Shown: positions 8,931-19,210 of the stretch, piece by piece | Layout of the letters: every line of letters begins with the position of its first letter | Numbering within the stretch: the first letter of the stretch is position 1 | Source: Nocardioides dokdonensis FR1436 | Lineage (GTDB): Bacteria > Actinomycetota > Actinomycetes > Propionibacteriales > Nocardioidaceae | Assembly: GCF_001653335.1 (NCBI RefSeq) | Contig: NZ_CP015079.1 | Span: 2,294,001-2,358,000 of the forward strand | Direction: 5' to 3' | DNA length: 64,000 bases | Made by a program: the position numbers and the translations under genes | The notes under the pieces: model-generated | What the model was told of the DNA's origin: nothing | Databases searched by the model: none | The model's input: only the letters and a program-made list of their open reading frames with translations

Positions 8931-11093
8931 ATGCCCTCCGGCCCCCCCGCCGCCAGGCGCCAGCTCGTCTCGCTCGTCGTCGCCGCCGTGGTCGCGGCCG
9001 GGCTCTTCCTGGTCCTCTGGGCCCTGCTGTCCTCGTCGTTGGCACTCTCCGTGCGGGGGAGCATCAGCGTCCTGGGCCTGGTCGTGGCCGGCGCCCTGGC
9101 CACGGCCAGCACCGCGATCCGGGCCCGGTGGTCGACGGGCGGGCGGCGCCGTGCGTGGCGGCTGCTCTCGCTGGCCGGGCTGACCGCCCTCGTCGGGAAC
9201 GTCCTCGCCGCGCTCCTGGGCGATCCGGAGTCCGTGGGGTCGTCTCCGGTCGGTGACGCCGCCATCGCGGTGGCGCTCCTGCTCTCCATCGCCAGCCTGA
9301 CCTGGTTCACCCAGGTGAACCGGAGCCGGGTCGACCTGGCGGTGATGGCCCTGGACGGGGTGATCCTCGGGACGGCGGTGCTGATGATCGCCGCCAGCCT
9401 GGTCTACGACCAGCTCCTGGCCTCGGGAGGCAGCGTCTCCCTGCTGGCGGGCACTGTGATCCCGATCCTCGACGTCGTCCTCGCGACCGTGGCGCTGATC
9501 CTGCTGCGCCGCACCCGGGGCCCGGACCGAGTGGCACTGGGCCTGGTCGCCGCCGGCTTCATCGTCTACACGATGACCGACCTCGGGTACGCCGTGCGCA
9601 TCGCCGCCGGGACGTTCGACTTCGGCTCCGTGCTCGACCTCGGGTGGATCGGTGGCTACCTCCTCCTCGCGCTCGCCGCCTGGTGGCCGACCCGGGTCAC
9701 CGACGTGTCCCGGGAGGACGGGGTGGCGGGCGCCGAGGACTGGGACACCGCCGTGGTCTTCGGCGTGCTGCTGGTCGCGACCATGGTCGAGGTGATCGGT
9801 GACGGCCCCGGGCGGCTCCTCAGCATCGAGGCCCTCCTGTGGCTCGTCCTGATCGGCGGCGCCGGGGTCCGGCAGGGCCTGATCGCGCGCGACAACCGCC
9901 ACCTGCGGCAGAGCCTGGAGGACCAGGTGCGCGAGCGCACGGCCGACCTGCGCCAGATGGGACGCGAGACGGAGGTGCTGCTGTCCTCGGTCGCGGACGG
10001 CATCTACGGCGTCGACCTCGAGGGCCGGGTCACCTTCGTCAACCCCTCCGGCGCCGAGATGCTGGGCTACGCCACCGGGGGCCTGGCCGGCATGGTCGCC
10101 CACGACGTCTTCCACGCCCCTGACGCCGAGGGCAGGCCCTTCCCCTTCGACGCCTGCTACATCGAGGAGGCGGTGCGCTCGCGCGTGGTCACCAACGGCG
10201 AGGAGGACCTCTACGTCCGGGCGGACGGGGACGTCTTCCCGGTGGAGATCACGGCCAGCCCGCTGGTCGACGACGACACCGGCGAGGTCCGCGGCGGCGT
10301 GGTGGTCTTCCGCGACGTCACGTCGCGCCGCGAGGTCGAGCGGGTGAAGAACGAGTTCCTCTCCGTGGTCAGCCACGAGCTGCGCACCCCGCTGACCTCG
10401 ATCCGGGGCTCCCTCGGCCTGCTCTCCGGCGGGGTGCTCGGCGCCCTGCCCGAGCAGGCCGCCTCGATGGTCGACCGGGCCCTCGTGAGCTCGGAGCGGC
10501 TGACCCGCATGATCAACGACATCCTCGACCTCGAGCGGATCGAGTCCGGGAACCTGGCCCTGGAGGTCCAGCCCCACGACGTCGACGAGCTGCTCGCCAT
10601 CGCGGACCGGGAGATGAGCGGGCTCGCCGCGAGCCGCGACGTGCGGCTGGTGCGCAGCACCGGGTGTCCCGGACTGGTCCTGGCCGACCACGACCGGATC
10701 GTGCAGTCGCTGACCAACCTGATCGGCAACGCGATCAAGTTCTCCGCGCCGGGCTCGGTCGTCGAGCTCGACGCCCGGCTCGTGGGCGACGACGTCGAGA
10801 TGCGCGTGCGTGACCGGGGTCGTGGCATCCCGGCCGATCGCCTCGAGACGATCTTCGAGCGCTTCGTCCAGGTCGACTCCTCCGACATGCGCCAGGAGGG
10901 CGGCTCCGGACTGGGGCTGGCGATCTGCCGCGGCATCGTGGAGCGGCACGGGGGCCGGGTGTGGCTCGAGAGCGAGGTCGACGTCGGCACCACGGCCCAC
11001 CTGAGCCTCAGGGCCGCACCGACCCCGGGCGTGGACGCCGTCCCGGCCGCCGGCGGCGCGACGGCCGGAGGACCCTCCGCTCCCTCCGCCTGA
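8931..11093 (+). CDS. Membrane sensor histidine kinase with PAS domain
   Basis: A 720-residue kinase. The first about 310 residues carry eight or nine hydrophobic helices, a membrane sensor module. A short coiled segment (DQVRERTADLRQMG) leads to a PAS domain (about 350-465), a dimerisation/phospho-acceptor domain with His482 in VVSHELRTPL, and an ATPase domain with N-box NLIGNAIKFS, DRGRGIP and GGSGLGLAIC. TAGGCT lies 6 nt before the ATG at 8931 (leaderless). The stimulus is unknown; the receiver at 12357 and the regulator at 7344 are candidate partners. Confidence 0.94.
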   Translation: MPSGPPAARRQLVSLVVAAVVAAGLFLVLWALLSSSLALSVRGSISVLGLVVAGALATASTAIRARWSTGGRRRAWRLLSLAGLTALVGNVLAALLGDPESVGSSPVGDAAIAVALLLSIASLTWFTQVNRSRVDLAVMALDGVILGTAVLMIAASLVYDQLLASGGSVSLLAGTVIPILDVVLATVALILLRRTRGPDRVALGLVAAGFIVYTMTDLGYAVRIAAGTFDFGSVLDLGWIGGYLLLALAAWWPTRVTDVSREDGVAGAEDWDTAVVFGVLLVATMVEVIGDGPGRLLSIEALLWLVLIGGAGVRQGLIARDNRHLRQSLEDQVRERTADLRQMGRETEVLLSSVADGIYGVDLEGRVTFVNPSGAEMLGYATGGLAGMVAHDVFHAPDAEGRPFPFDACYIEEAVRSRVVTNGEEDLYVRADGDVFPVEITASPLVDDDTGEVRGGVVVFRDVTSRREVERVKNEFLSVVSHELRTPLTSIRGSLGLLSGGVLGALPEQAASMVDRALVSSERLTRMINDILDLERIESGNLALEVQPHDVDELLAIADREMSGLAASRDVRLVRSTGCPGLVLADHDRIVQSLTNLIGNAIKFSAPGSVVELDARLVGDDVEMRVRDRGRGIPADRLETIFERFVQVDSSDMRQEGGSGLGLAICRGIVERHGGRVWLESEVDVGTTAHLSLRAAPTPGVDAVPAAGGATAGGPSAPSA

Positions 11094-11177
11094 GTGGCAG
11101 GGAACAATCGGGCCGCGCCCACCCGGTGGGACCGTCCTGCTCCGCCGTCCCCGCCAACCCCTGCCTCGGAGGCCCCG

Positions 11178-11717
11178 TTGGATTCCGCCCCGCTCCTCGA
11201 CCTAGGCGACGACGCGGCGAGCGCCGCACCGCCCGTGGGCCCGCGCATCACGGTGCGCACCGGGAGCGGCACCGGCCGCACCCGGCTCTCGGCCTTCGAC
11301 GCGGCCCTGCGCGCGGCCGGCGTCGCCGACCTGAACCTGGTCACCCTGTCCTCGGTCGTCCCGCCGGGCAGCACCGTGGTGGAGTCGCACGAGCCGCTCG
11401 CCCACACCCACGGCGACCGCCTGTGGTGCGTGCTGGCCTCGGCGGGCGCCGAGCAGCACGGCGAGGTGGTCTGGGCGGGCCTGGGCTGGGCCCGCGAGAC
11501 CCGGGGCGGCGCCGGGGTGTTCGTGGAGCACCACAGCGGCAGCGAGGAGGCACTGCGCACCCAGATCGCGCTGAGCCTCGAGGACCTGTGTGCCTCGCGT
11601 GGCTGGACTGCGGTCGAGAGCCACACGGTCGTGGCCAGCGCCGAGTGCGTCAGCGACCCGGTCTGCGCCCTGGCCGTGGCCGCCTACGAGGTCCAGGGGT
11701 GGGGGACCGGTGGCTGA
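11178..11717 (+). CDS. Pyruvoyl-dependent arginine decarboxylase
   Basis: A 179-residue member of the pyruvoyl-dependent arginine decarboxylase family, which makes agmatine. The marker is NLVTLSSVVPPG: self-cleavage is expected between Ser58 and Ser59 in the SSV motif, giving the pyruvoyl group. I chose the TTG at 11178 because CGGAGG lies 6 nt upstream; a longer frame from GTG 11094, directly after the kinase stop, only adds a Pro-rich stretch. The 3' end overlaps the acetyltransferase-like gene by 8 bp, so they are probably co-translated and may share a polyamine pathway. Confidence 0.85.
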   Translation: MDSAPLLDLGDDAASAAPPVGPRITVRTGSGTGRTRLSAFDAALRAAGVADLNLVTLSSVVPPGSTVVESHEPLAHTHGDRLWCVLASAGAEQHGEVVWAGLGWARETRGGAGVFVEHHSGSEEALRTQIALSLEDLCASRGWTAVESHTVVASAECVSDPVCALAVAAYEVQGWGTGG

Positions 11718-12291
11718 GCGGACCCTGGACGGGCTGTCCATCACCGTCGATGTGGAGGGGGCGCTGGACGCCGACGTCATCGAGCGCTTCCACGACCTCT
11801 ACACCGTGACCTTCGCCCCGATGGCCGAGCTGGCCGTGGCGCGCCAGGTGCTGCACCGCGAGGAGTTCGTGGAGGAGATGAGCGACCCGCGGGTGATGAA
11901 GTACGTCGCCCGCGACCCGGCCGGCGAGGTGGTCGGCCTCACGACGCTGACCCGCGACCTCCGGACGGTGCCGTGGATCAGCCCCGAGTACTTCGCGGCG
12001 CGCTACCCCGAGCACACGGCGCGCAACGCGGTGTTCTACCTCGGCTTCACGCTGGTCGCGCCGCAGCACCGCCGCTCGCACGTCTTCCAGTTCATGATCG
12101 AGGAGGTCATCGACCGGGTCCTGGCCGCGCAGGGCGTGTGCGGGTGGGACGTGTGCGCCTACAACGAGCGGGTGCTCGGCTTCTCCGACATGGTCGGTGC
12201 CCTGCTGCACGCGCACGCCGACTGCACCGTGACGGAGATCGACACCCAGTCCTACTCGGTCGTGGAGATGCACGGTCCCGCCGGGGGGTGA
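11710..12291 (+). CDS. Acetyltransferase-like protein (possible GNAT fold)
   Basis: A 193-residue soluble protein. The centre reads VVGLTTLTRD and FYLGFTLVAPQHRRS, like the acetyl-CoA binding strand and loop of GNAT acetyltransferases, but the match is weak. The GTG at 11710 lies inside the arginine decarboxylase gene (8-bp overlap), so translation is coupled. Coupling to an agmatine-producing enzyme suggests an N-acyltransferase acting on agmatine or a related amine; this is inference only. Confidence 0.6.
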   Translation: MAERTLDGLSITVDVEGALDADVIERFHDLYTVTFAPMAELAVARQVLHREEFVEEMSDPRVMKYVARDPAGEVVGLTTLTRDLRTVPWISPEYFAARYPEHTARNAVFYLGFTLVAPQHRRSHVFQFMIEEVIDRVLAAQGVCGWDVCAYNERVLGFSDMVGALLHAHADCTVTEIDTQSYSVVEMHGPAGG

Positions 12292-12356
12292 TACCCGCGG
12301 CGGTATCGTGTCCCCTTCGCAGCTGTCCGCGGGACCGAGACGTCAAGAGGAGCACG

Positions 12357-12734
12357 ATGCCGACCGTGCTGATCGTGGACGACGACGACGACGTCCGGAT
12401 GGTCACGTCGCTCTCCCTCAGCAGGGTGGGCGGGTGGGACGTGCTCGAGGCGTCGCGGGGACGCGAGGCCATCGATCTCGCGCGGGCCGCGCAGCCGGAC
12501 GCCATCCTGCTCGACCTGATGATGCCGGAGATGGACGGCATCACGGCCTTCGGGCTGCTGCAGGAGGACGCCGCGACGCGGCACATCCCGGTCATCCTGC
12601 TCACGGCCAAGAGCCGGGTGGGCGCCACCCAGCCCTGGGACGGCCTCGCCGTGGCCGGGGTGCTCGCGAAGCCCTTCAGCCCGATGCAGCTGCCCGGTGA
12701 CGTCGCAGCGCTGCTGGGCTGGGAGACCACCTAG
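12357..12734 (+). CDS. Stand-alone response regulator receiver
   Basis: A 125-residue receiver-only protein (CheY-like): VDDDDDV acidic cluster, phospho-acceptor Asp53 in LLDLMMPEMDG, LLTAKS and the Lys in LAKPFS. There is no output domain, so it works by protein contacts or phosphate relay. The ATG at 12357 has AAGAGGAG about 6 nt upstream. The gene ends 4 bp inside the convergent TetR gene. It may serve the PAS kinase encoded three genes upstream. Confidence 0.92.
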   Translation: MPTVLIVDDDDDVRMVTSLSLSRVGGWDVLEASRGREAIDLARAAQPDAILLDLMMPEMDGITAFGLLQEDAATRHIPVILLTAKSRVGATQPWDGLAVAGVLAKPFSPMQLPGDVAALLGWETT

Positions 12735-13330
12735 CGGCGGCGTACGACGCCCACGACGGCCCGGCCGACGGCCCGGGCCATCGCGTCCGGGGCGACCCCG
12801 GCGGGGGAGACCCGGGGGTCGTCGAAGAGAGCGCTCGCGGCGCCGAGCGCGAAGAGCATCCGCCACGCGGCCTCCGCGTCGGCCTCGTCGGCCCCCAGCC
12901 GCTCGCGCAGCCAACCGGTGACGGTGTCGGCGAGCAGGTGGCTGCCGCGGGCGGTGCGCTCCGCGAACGCCCCGTCGGGGTCGGGGTCGACGAGGAAGGG
13001 GCGCACCGCGCCCCGGTGCCGCTCGAAGATCGCGAGCGCCACGCCGGCGAGCAGGGTCGTCGCGCGATCGTCGTCCGGCTCGTCGTGGGCCTCGGCGAAC
13101 GCCACCGCGGCCTCGGCCTCGACCCGCGTCAGCGCCCGGTCCTGGGCGGCCAGCAGCAGGCCGCGACGGTCGCCGAAGCGGTGGTAGAGCGATCCGTTGG
13201 ACGCGCCGGCGGCACGGGCGACCGCGGCCACGGTGACCGCTGCGGTCCCACCCTGCGCCAGCAGGTCGAGGGTGGCGTCGAGCATCGCCTCGGAGGAGGC
13301 CTCGCTGCGGGACTGGACCGGTGTGCGCAC
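12731..13330 (-). CDS. TetR/AcrR-family repressor
   Basis: A 199-residue TetR-type regulator. The helix-turn-helix lies at about residues 28-60 (TVAAVARAAGASNGSLYHRFGDRRGLL); the rest is the helical ligand domain. The GTG start at 13330 has TAGGGT exactly 6 nt upstream on the minus strand, so the transcript is probably leaderless. It is divergent from the MpaB-type oxygenase gene with 45 bp between, and an inverted repeat there overlaps the oxygenase -10, so it probably represses that gene. Confidence 0.93.
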   Translation of the reverse strand: MRTPVQSRSEASSEAMLDATLDLLAQGGTAAVTVAAVARAAGASNGSLYHRFGDRRGLLLAAQDRALTRVEAEAAVAFAEAHDEPDDDRATTLLAGVALAIFERHRGAVRPFLVDPDPDGAFAERTARGSHLLADTVTGWLRERLGADEADAEAAWRMLFALGAASALFDDPRVSPAGVAPDAMARAVGRAVVGVVRRR

Positions 13331-13336
13331 CGGACC

Positions 13337-13369
13337 ACCCTAGCGCGACTGGAGTGGATGCTCTAGTTT
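13337..13369. promoter_or_regulatory. Divergent promoters and candidate TetR operator
   Basis: On the minus strand TAGGGT (13342-13337) is 6 nt from the TetR GTG. On the plus strand TAGTTT (13364-13369) is 6 nt from the oxygenase ATG. The inverted repeat ACTGGAG-N6-CTCTAGT (13348-13367, 6 of 7 pairs) covers the plus-strand -10, the expected place for repressor binding. Confidence 0.55.
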
Positions 13370-13375
13370 GTGGGC

Positions 13376-14302
13376 ATGCGGACTCCACGACTCACCTGGC
13401 GGGGCAAGACCTTCGGCGGCGTGCCGCGCGACCACTGGCGCCGCGTCAACGACCGGCTGGACCCCGAGACCGACTACGTCGAGATCTACCGCAACGCGGT
13501 GGTCCACGAGTTCCCCTGGGACATGAACCAGGCGCTCTCCTTCGCGCTCTTCCGCACCTACGCCGTGCCCGGCATCGGCGCCCTGCTCGCCGAGACCGGC
13601 GCCTTCACCGAGGCGGTGCAGCGGCGCTACGACGACACCGCGCTGCTGCTCGAGGTGCCCTCCCTGAAGGGCTTCGAGCACCCCGATGCCCGGGCGGCGA
13701 TCCGTCGGGTCAACCAGATGCACCGCGCCTACGACATCCCCGACCACGAGTTCCGCTACGTGCTCTCGACCTTCGTGGTGGTGCCGCAGCGCTGGCTGGC
13801 CGACTACGGCAAGCGCCCGTTCACGGCAGGGGAGCTGCGGGCCTCGGTGAACTACTACCGCACCCTCGGGCGGCACCTGGCCATCCCCGACATCCCCGAG
13901 ACGTTCGACGAGTTCGCGCGGTTGATGGACGACTACGAGGTCGAGCACTTCGGTCCCGACGCCGGTGGTCGCGCGGTCGCCGACGCGACCCTGGGCCTGA
14001 TGCGGACCTTCCACCCGTCCGTCGCCGGGCCGGCCGTCGAGGTGTTCTCCCGGGCGCTGATGGACGCCCCGCTGCGCGACGCGCTGGGGTACGCCGCCCC
14101 GCCGGCGCCCGTCGAGCGCGCCTCCCGGGCCGCGCTGCGTGCCCGGGGCCGGCTGCTGCGCCTCTTCCCGGCCCGGATCAGCAGTCAGACGGTCGCGGAC
14201 CTGCCCTGGGTGCGCTCCTACCCGCAGGGCTACGACATCGAGCAGCTCGGCACCTTCCCGGTGCCCGGCGCGGCCGGCTGCCCGGTCCGCCGCACCTCCT
14301 AG
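13376..14302 (+). CDS. MpaB-type oxygenase (DUF2236 family)
   Basis: A 308-residue protein of the oxygenase MpaB / latex-clearing-like family (DUF2236), helical haem-binding proteins. Family features are the N-terminal DYVEIYRNAVVHEFPWD region, the HRAYDIPDHEFRYVLSTF block with conserved His residues, and the GKRPFTAGE segment. ATG 13376 is chosen over GTG 13370 because TAGTTT lies exactly 6 nt upstream. It is divergent from a TetR gene that likely controls it. The reaction of the bacterial members is mostly uncharacterised, so no substrate is assigned. Confidence 0.8.
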   Translation: MRTPRLTWRGKTFGGVPRDHWRRVNDRLDPETDYVEIYRNAVVHEFPWDMNQALSFALFRTYAVPGIGALLAETGAFTEAVQRRYDDTALLLEVPSLKGFEHPDARAAIRRVNQMHRAYDIPDHEFRYVLSTFVVVPQRWLADYGKRPFTAGELRASVNYYRTLGRHLAIPDIPETFDEFARLMDDYEVEHFGPDAGGRAVADATLGLMRTFHPSVAGPAVEVFSRALMDAPLRDALGYAAPPAPVERASRAALRARGRLLRLFPARISSQTVADLPWVRSYPQGYDIEQLGTFPVPGAAGCPVRRTS

Positions 14303-14328
14303 TCGCCCGCGGTCCTTCCACGAACCTG

Positions 14329-14388
14329 TTGACACCGGGGGTGGCTGTGGCTACGGTCACATCTGAAACCTGAATCACCTGTCAGGTT
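14329..14388 (+). promoter_or_regulatory. liv-operon promoter with palindromic operator
   Basis: TTGACA (14329-14334), a 17-nt spacer and TACGGT (14352-14357) form a good housekeeping promoter. Just downstream, AACCTGA-N8-TCAGGTT (14367-14388) is a perfect 7-bp inverted repeat in a 22-bp site, placed where a repressor would block RNA polymerase. The TetR gene at 20784, seventh in the operon, is the obvious candidate to bind it. Confidence 0.72.
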
Positions 14389-14408
14389 CGCGACTTGGAG
14401 GAGACCTC

Positions 14409-15631
14409 ATGGGTATCGGCACCGCACCGCACCAGGCCCGCCGTCGACGCAGCACCACGATCGCGGTCGCCGCGGTCGTCGGCGTGCTCGGCCTCGGCAG
14501 CGCCTGCGCCCCCGACAGCGGCAGCGCCTCGTCGGGAGACGAGAGCAGCGGGGTGCCGGTCGCGATCGTCTACTCGCAGAGCGGCCCCCTGGCGGCGTAC
14601 GGCGAGGCCTACCGCAACGGCCTCGAGGCCGGGCTGGACTACGCGACCGAGGGCACCGGCGAGGTGGACGGGCGCGAGATCGAGCTCGACTTCACCGACG
14701 ACGCCGGCGACGCCGCCAAGGCCGTCGGCCTGGTCAAGGACGCCATCGGCTCCGGCACCCAGATCATCGCGGGCACCGTCTCCTCCGGGGTGGCCCTGCC
14801 GCTGGCCGAGCAGGCCGAGCAGAACGAGGTCCTCTACATCTCCGGGCCGGCCGCGGCCGACGCCATCACGGGCATCAACCGCTACACCTTCCGCTCCGGT
14901 CGCCAGACCTACCAGGACGTCGCCACCGCCGGCAGCTTCCTCGGTGACCCGGAGGGGCAGCGGATCGCGGTCTTCGCGCAGGACAACGCGTTCGGGCAGG
15001 GCAACGTCGCCGGCGTGGAGGCCGTGCTGGGCGCCGAGGGCGCCGAGGTCGAGCCGGTGCTGGTCCCCGAGGACGCCACCGAGTTCACCCCCTTCGCCCG
15101 CCGGGTGCTCGACGCCGACCCCGACCTGGTGTTCGTCGCCTGGGCCGGCGACACCACCAGCGCCATGTGGCAGGCCCTGAGCCAGCAGCAGGTCTTCGAC
15201 GAGGTGCCGGTCACCACCGGCCTCGGCGACGTGTCGACGTACGGCGCCTACGGCCCGGCGACCGAGGACATCACCTTCCTGTCGCACTACTTCGGCGACG
15301 CGGCCGACAACGACGTCAACCAGGCGATGGTCGACTGGCTCGAGGAGAACGACGCCGAGGCCGACCTCTTCTCGCCCGACGGCTTCGTGGCCGGTCAGAT
15401 GATCGTGCACGCGATCGCCGAGGGTGGCGGCGACGACGTCGACGCCATGATCGAGGCGCTCGAGGGCTGGGAGTTCGAGGGCCCCAAGGGCACCACCATG
15501 ATCCGCGCCGAGGACCACGCGCTGATCCAGCCGATGTTCGAGGCGCGGCTCGTCGGCTCGGGCGGCGACGCGCTGCCCGAGCTCGTCGAGACCGTCGACG
15601 CCGACTCGGTCGCACCCCCGGTCGCCGGCCA

Positions 15632-15635
<4 letters not shown>
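14409..15635 (+). CDS. livK: Branched-chain-amino-acid-type ABC substrate-binding lipoprotein
   Basis: A 408-residue periplasmic-binding-type lipoprotein of the LivK/amide family. The N-terminus has basic residues, a hydrophobic stretch and the lipobox LGSAC (Cys about residue 34), so it is anchored outside the membrane. The fold starts with VAIVYSQSGPLAAYGEAYRNG, the usual first strand-helix of this family. GGAGGAG lies about 7 nt before the ATG. It is first in the livKGFHM operon. With an acyl-CoA synthetase and a hydrolase in the same operon, the ligand is more likely an organic acid, aromatic acid or amide than a branched-chain amino acid; this is inferred from context. Confidence 0.92.
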
Positions 15636-16389
<754 letters not shown>

Positions 16390-16393
<4 letters not shown>

Positions 16394-17178
16394 CCGACCG
16401 GACCGCCGCCGAGCAGAGCGGTCGCAGCGTGCTGCGGGTCCGCCACCTCTCGGCGCACATCGGCAGCCAGCAGGTCGTCGAGGACGTCTCCCTGGAGGTC
16501 CCCGAGCGTGGCGTGACCGCGCTGCTGGGCCGCAACGGGGTGGGCAAGACCTCCACCATCAAGGCGGTCCTCGGGCTGATCGGGCGCGCGGGGGAGGTCG
16601 AGCTCGACGGTGAGCGGATCGAGACCCTGCCCACGCACCGCATCGTGCGGCGCGGTGTCGGCTACGTCCCCGAGGACCGGGAGGTCTTCGGCTCCCTGAC
16701 CGTGGAGCAGAACCTGCGCCTGGCCGAGCGCGACGCGCACCCGCGCCGCGACCTGGTCGCCGACCTCTTCCCCGACATCATGGCCCGCTCGGGCCAGGCC
16801 GCCGGCACCCTCTCCGGGGGGCAGCAGCAGATGGTGGCCCTGGCCCGCGCGCTGCTCAACGACAACCGGCTGCTGCTCGTCGACGAGCCCACCAAGGGCC
16901 TCTCGCCCAAGCTGGTCGAGGAGGTCGCCGACGCCCTCGAGCGGGCCGCCCAGGTGGTGCCGATCCTGCTGGTCGAGCAGAACCTCGCCGTCGCGCGCCG
17001 ACTGGCCACCGACGCCGTGGTGATGGCCGGCGGCCGGGTCGTGCACACCGGCGACGCCCGGGCGCTGCTCGACGACGAGGAGCGGGTGGTCAACCTGCTC
17101 GGTGTGGGCGCCGAGCCCGCCCCGTCGCACGGCCGCCCCCCGTCCACCCACCAGTCCCACCAGGAGGTCCCGTCGTGA
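16390..17178 (+). CDS. livF: ABC transporter ATPase, LivF type
   Basis: A 262-residue ATPase of the LivF family: Walker A GRNGVGKTS, signature LSGGQQQM, Walker B LLLVDEPTKGLSP, and the VPEDREVFGSLTVEQNL block typical of LivF. Start overlaps livG stop (ATGA). The C-terminal tail of about 20 residues is Pro/His/Ser-rich and likely disordered. It pairs with LivG beneath the LivHM channel. Confidence 0.94.
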
Positions 17179-18050
17179 GCACCGTCGTCCTGCTGCTCGC
17201 CACCGGCCTCGGCCTCGGCGCGCTCTACTTCCTGGTCGCCTCCGGGCTCTCGTTGATCTACGGGCTGATGGGGGTGCTCAACTTCGCGCACGGCTCGTTC
17301 CTGACCCTGGGCGCCTTCGCCGGCTGGGAGACCGCCCGCCGCCTCGGCGGGGACTCCTGGGCCTCGCTGCTGCTCTCGCTCCTGGTGGGCGCCGCGGTCG
17401 GCGCCCTGGCCGCGGTGCTCACCGAGCTGCTGCTGATCCGGCGGCTCTACGAGCGCCACATCGAGCAGGTGCTGGTCACCGTCGGGCTCGCGCTGGCCAC
17501 CGTCGCGCTCTTCGACGGCATCTGGGGCACCGACGCGATCTTCGTGACCGGGCCCCCGTGGTTCAACGAGACCACCACCCTCCTGGGCGCCCGGATCCCC
17601 AACGACCGGTTCGTGCTGATCGGTGTCGCGGTCCTGGTGCTGCTGGGCATCGTCGCCTTCCTGCGCTTCACCCGCTTCGGCCTCGTCATCCGCGCCGGGG
17701 TGGAGAACCGCTCGATGGTCACCGCCCTGGGCATCGACGTACGCCGCGCCTTCACCGTCGTGTTCGCCATCGGCGGCGCGGCGGCCGGGCTCGGCGGGGT
17801 GCTCGCCTCGCACTACTTCGGCTACGTCTCGCCCCAGCTGGGCGGCTCGCTGCTCATCTTCGCCTTCATCGTCACCGTCATCGGTGGGCTGGGCTCCCTG
17901 CTCGGTGCCGCCATCGCCTCGGTGGTGGTGGCCGTGCTGCAGCAGCTGGCCAACTTCTACCTCTCCGGCACCGGCGACCTCGTCGTCGTGCTGCTGCTCG
18001 CCGCCGTGCTGCTCGTGCGCCCGGCCGGTCTGATGGGAGCACGCGCATGA
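17175..18050 (+). CDS. livH: ABC transporter permease, LivH type
   Basis: A 291-residue membrane protein with about eight hydrophobic helices. It opens with GALYFLVASGLSLIYGLMGVLNFAHG in segments, the standard LivH start, and has the cytoplasmic EAA-like loop RAGVENRSMVTALGIDV that contacts the ATPases. GTG start overlaps livF stop (GTGA). It forms the channel with LivM. Confidence 0.93.
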   Translation: MSTVVLLLATGLGLGALYFLVASGLSLIYGLMGVLNFAHGSFLTLGAFAGWETARRLGGDSWASLLLSLLVGAAVGALAAVLTELLLIRRLYERHIEQVLVTVGLALATVALFDGIWGTDAIFVTGPPWFNETTTLLGARIPNDRFVLIGVAVLVLLGIVAFLRFTRFGLVIRAGVENRSMVTALGIDVRRAFTVVFAIGGAAAGLGGVLASHYFGYVSPQLGGSLLIFAFIVTVIGGLGSLLGAAIASVVVAVLQQLANFYLSGTGDLVVVLLLAAVLLVRPAGLMGARA

Positions 18051-19210
18051 CCACCAGCTCTGAGACCACGCCCGCCGAGCAGGTGGCGCCCACGGGTGCG
18101 CCCGAGGCACGCGACGCGCGGGTGGCCACCCCGGCCCCGGACCGCGGGACGTCACGGCTGCTGCGCCGGCTCGCCCCGCTGCTGCTGCTGGTGCTGCTCG
18201 CGGTGCTGCCGCTGGTCGACGTCACGGTGCCCGGCGTGCTGCCGGGGTCGACGTACACCGCCGGCACCCTGCAGCTGCTGGCGCTGTGCCTGCTCTTCGC
18301 GGCACTGGCCCTGACCTACCACGTGATCTTCGGCGTCGCGGGGCTGCTCTCCTTCGGGCACGCCCTCTACCTCGCGATCGGCGCCTACGGGTTGGGCATC
18401 GTGCTCGAGCGCACCGACCTGGCCCTGGTGCCGGCGATGCTGGTCACGCTCGTGGGCGGCACCCTGGTCGCGGTGGTGCTCGGCGTCATCGGGCTGCGGG
18501 TCAGCGGGATCTCCTTCGCGATGGTCACCCTGGCCTTCGCCCAGGCCGGCTCGGTGCTGATCCGGCGCAACGCCGACGTCACCGGCGGCGAGGAGAGCCT
18601 GCGCCTGGACACCACCCACGTGCCCGACGCGCTGGTCGGCGTCGCCGACACCCGCAACCTCTACTGGCTCACCCTGGCCCTGGTCGTGGTGGTCCTCGCG
18701 CTGGTCACCTGGTTCGAGCGCTCGCGGGCCGGGCACGTGGCGGCCGCCACCCGTGAGAACGAGCTGCGGGTCCGGGTGCTGGGGCTGCGCCCCTTCGTGG
18801 TCAAGCTGATCGCCTTCGTCATCGGCTCGTCGCTCGCCGTCGTGGTCGGCATGGTCTACCTGCTGCTGCAGAGCGGGGTGACGCCCCGCGTGGCCTCGGC
18901 CGACTTCACGCTCACGATCCTGGTGGTCGTGGTGCTCGGTGGCCTGGGTTCACGGTGGGGGGCCATCCTCGGTGGGGTGGTCTACACCCTGCTCGACCAG
19001 CGCCTCACCACGCTGGCGGCCTCCGACACCGTGGCCGGCCTGCCCGCGGTGCTCCAGGTGCCGCTCAGCGAGCCGCTGTTCCTCCTCGGCACCCTGTTCA
19101 TCCTCGTGGTGCTCTTCGTGCCCGGCGGCCTCGTCGGGGTCGGCCAGCGCCTCGCCTCCGCCCGCCCCCGTGCCGCGCGGCGGCGTACGGCGGACGGGGC
19201 GGGCGCGTGA
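18047..19210 (+). CDS. livM: ABC transporter permease, LivM type
   Basis: A 387-residue membrane protein of the LivM family, with about ten hydrophobic helices, GVAGLLSFGHALYLAIGAY near the second helix and the loop AATRENELRVRVLGL for ATPase contact. A 40-residue hydrophilic N-terminal extension precedes the first helix. Start overlaps livH stop (ATGA), and its stop overlaps the acyl-CoA synthetase start (GTGA). Confidence 0.93.
   Translation: MTTSSETTPAEQVAPTGAPEARDARVATPAPDRGTSRLLRRLAPLLLLVLLAVLPLVDVTVPGVLPGSTYTAGTLQLLALCLLFAALALTYHVIFGVAGLLSFGHALYLAIGAYGLGIVLERTDLALVPAMLVTLVGGTLVAVVLGVIGLRVSGISFAMVTLAFAQAGSVLIRRNADVTGGEESLRLDTTHVPDALVGVADTRNLYWLTLALVVVVLALVTWFERSRAGHVAAATRENELRVRVLGLRPFVVKLIAFVIGSSLAVVVGMVYLLLQSGVTPRVASADFTLTILVVVVLGGLGSRWGAILGGVVYTLLDQRLTTLAASDTVAGLPAVLQVPLSEPLFLLGTLFILVVLFVPGGLVGVGQRLASARPRAARRRTADGAGA

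Noticed and set aside
8784..11000. A 738-codon minus-strand frame
   Set aside because: Antisense shadow of the histidine kinase gene.
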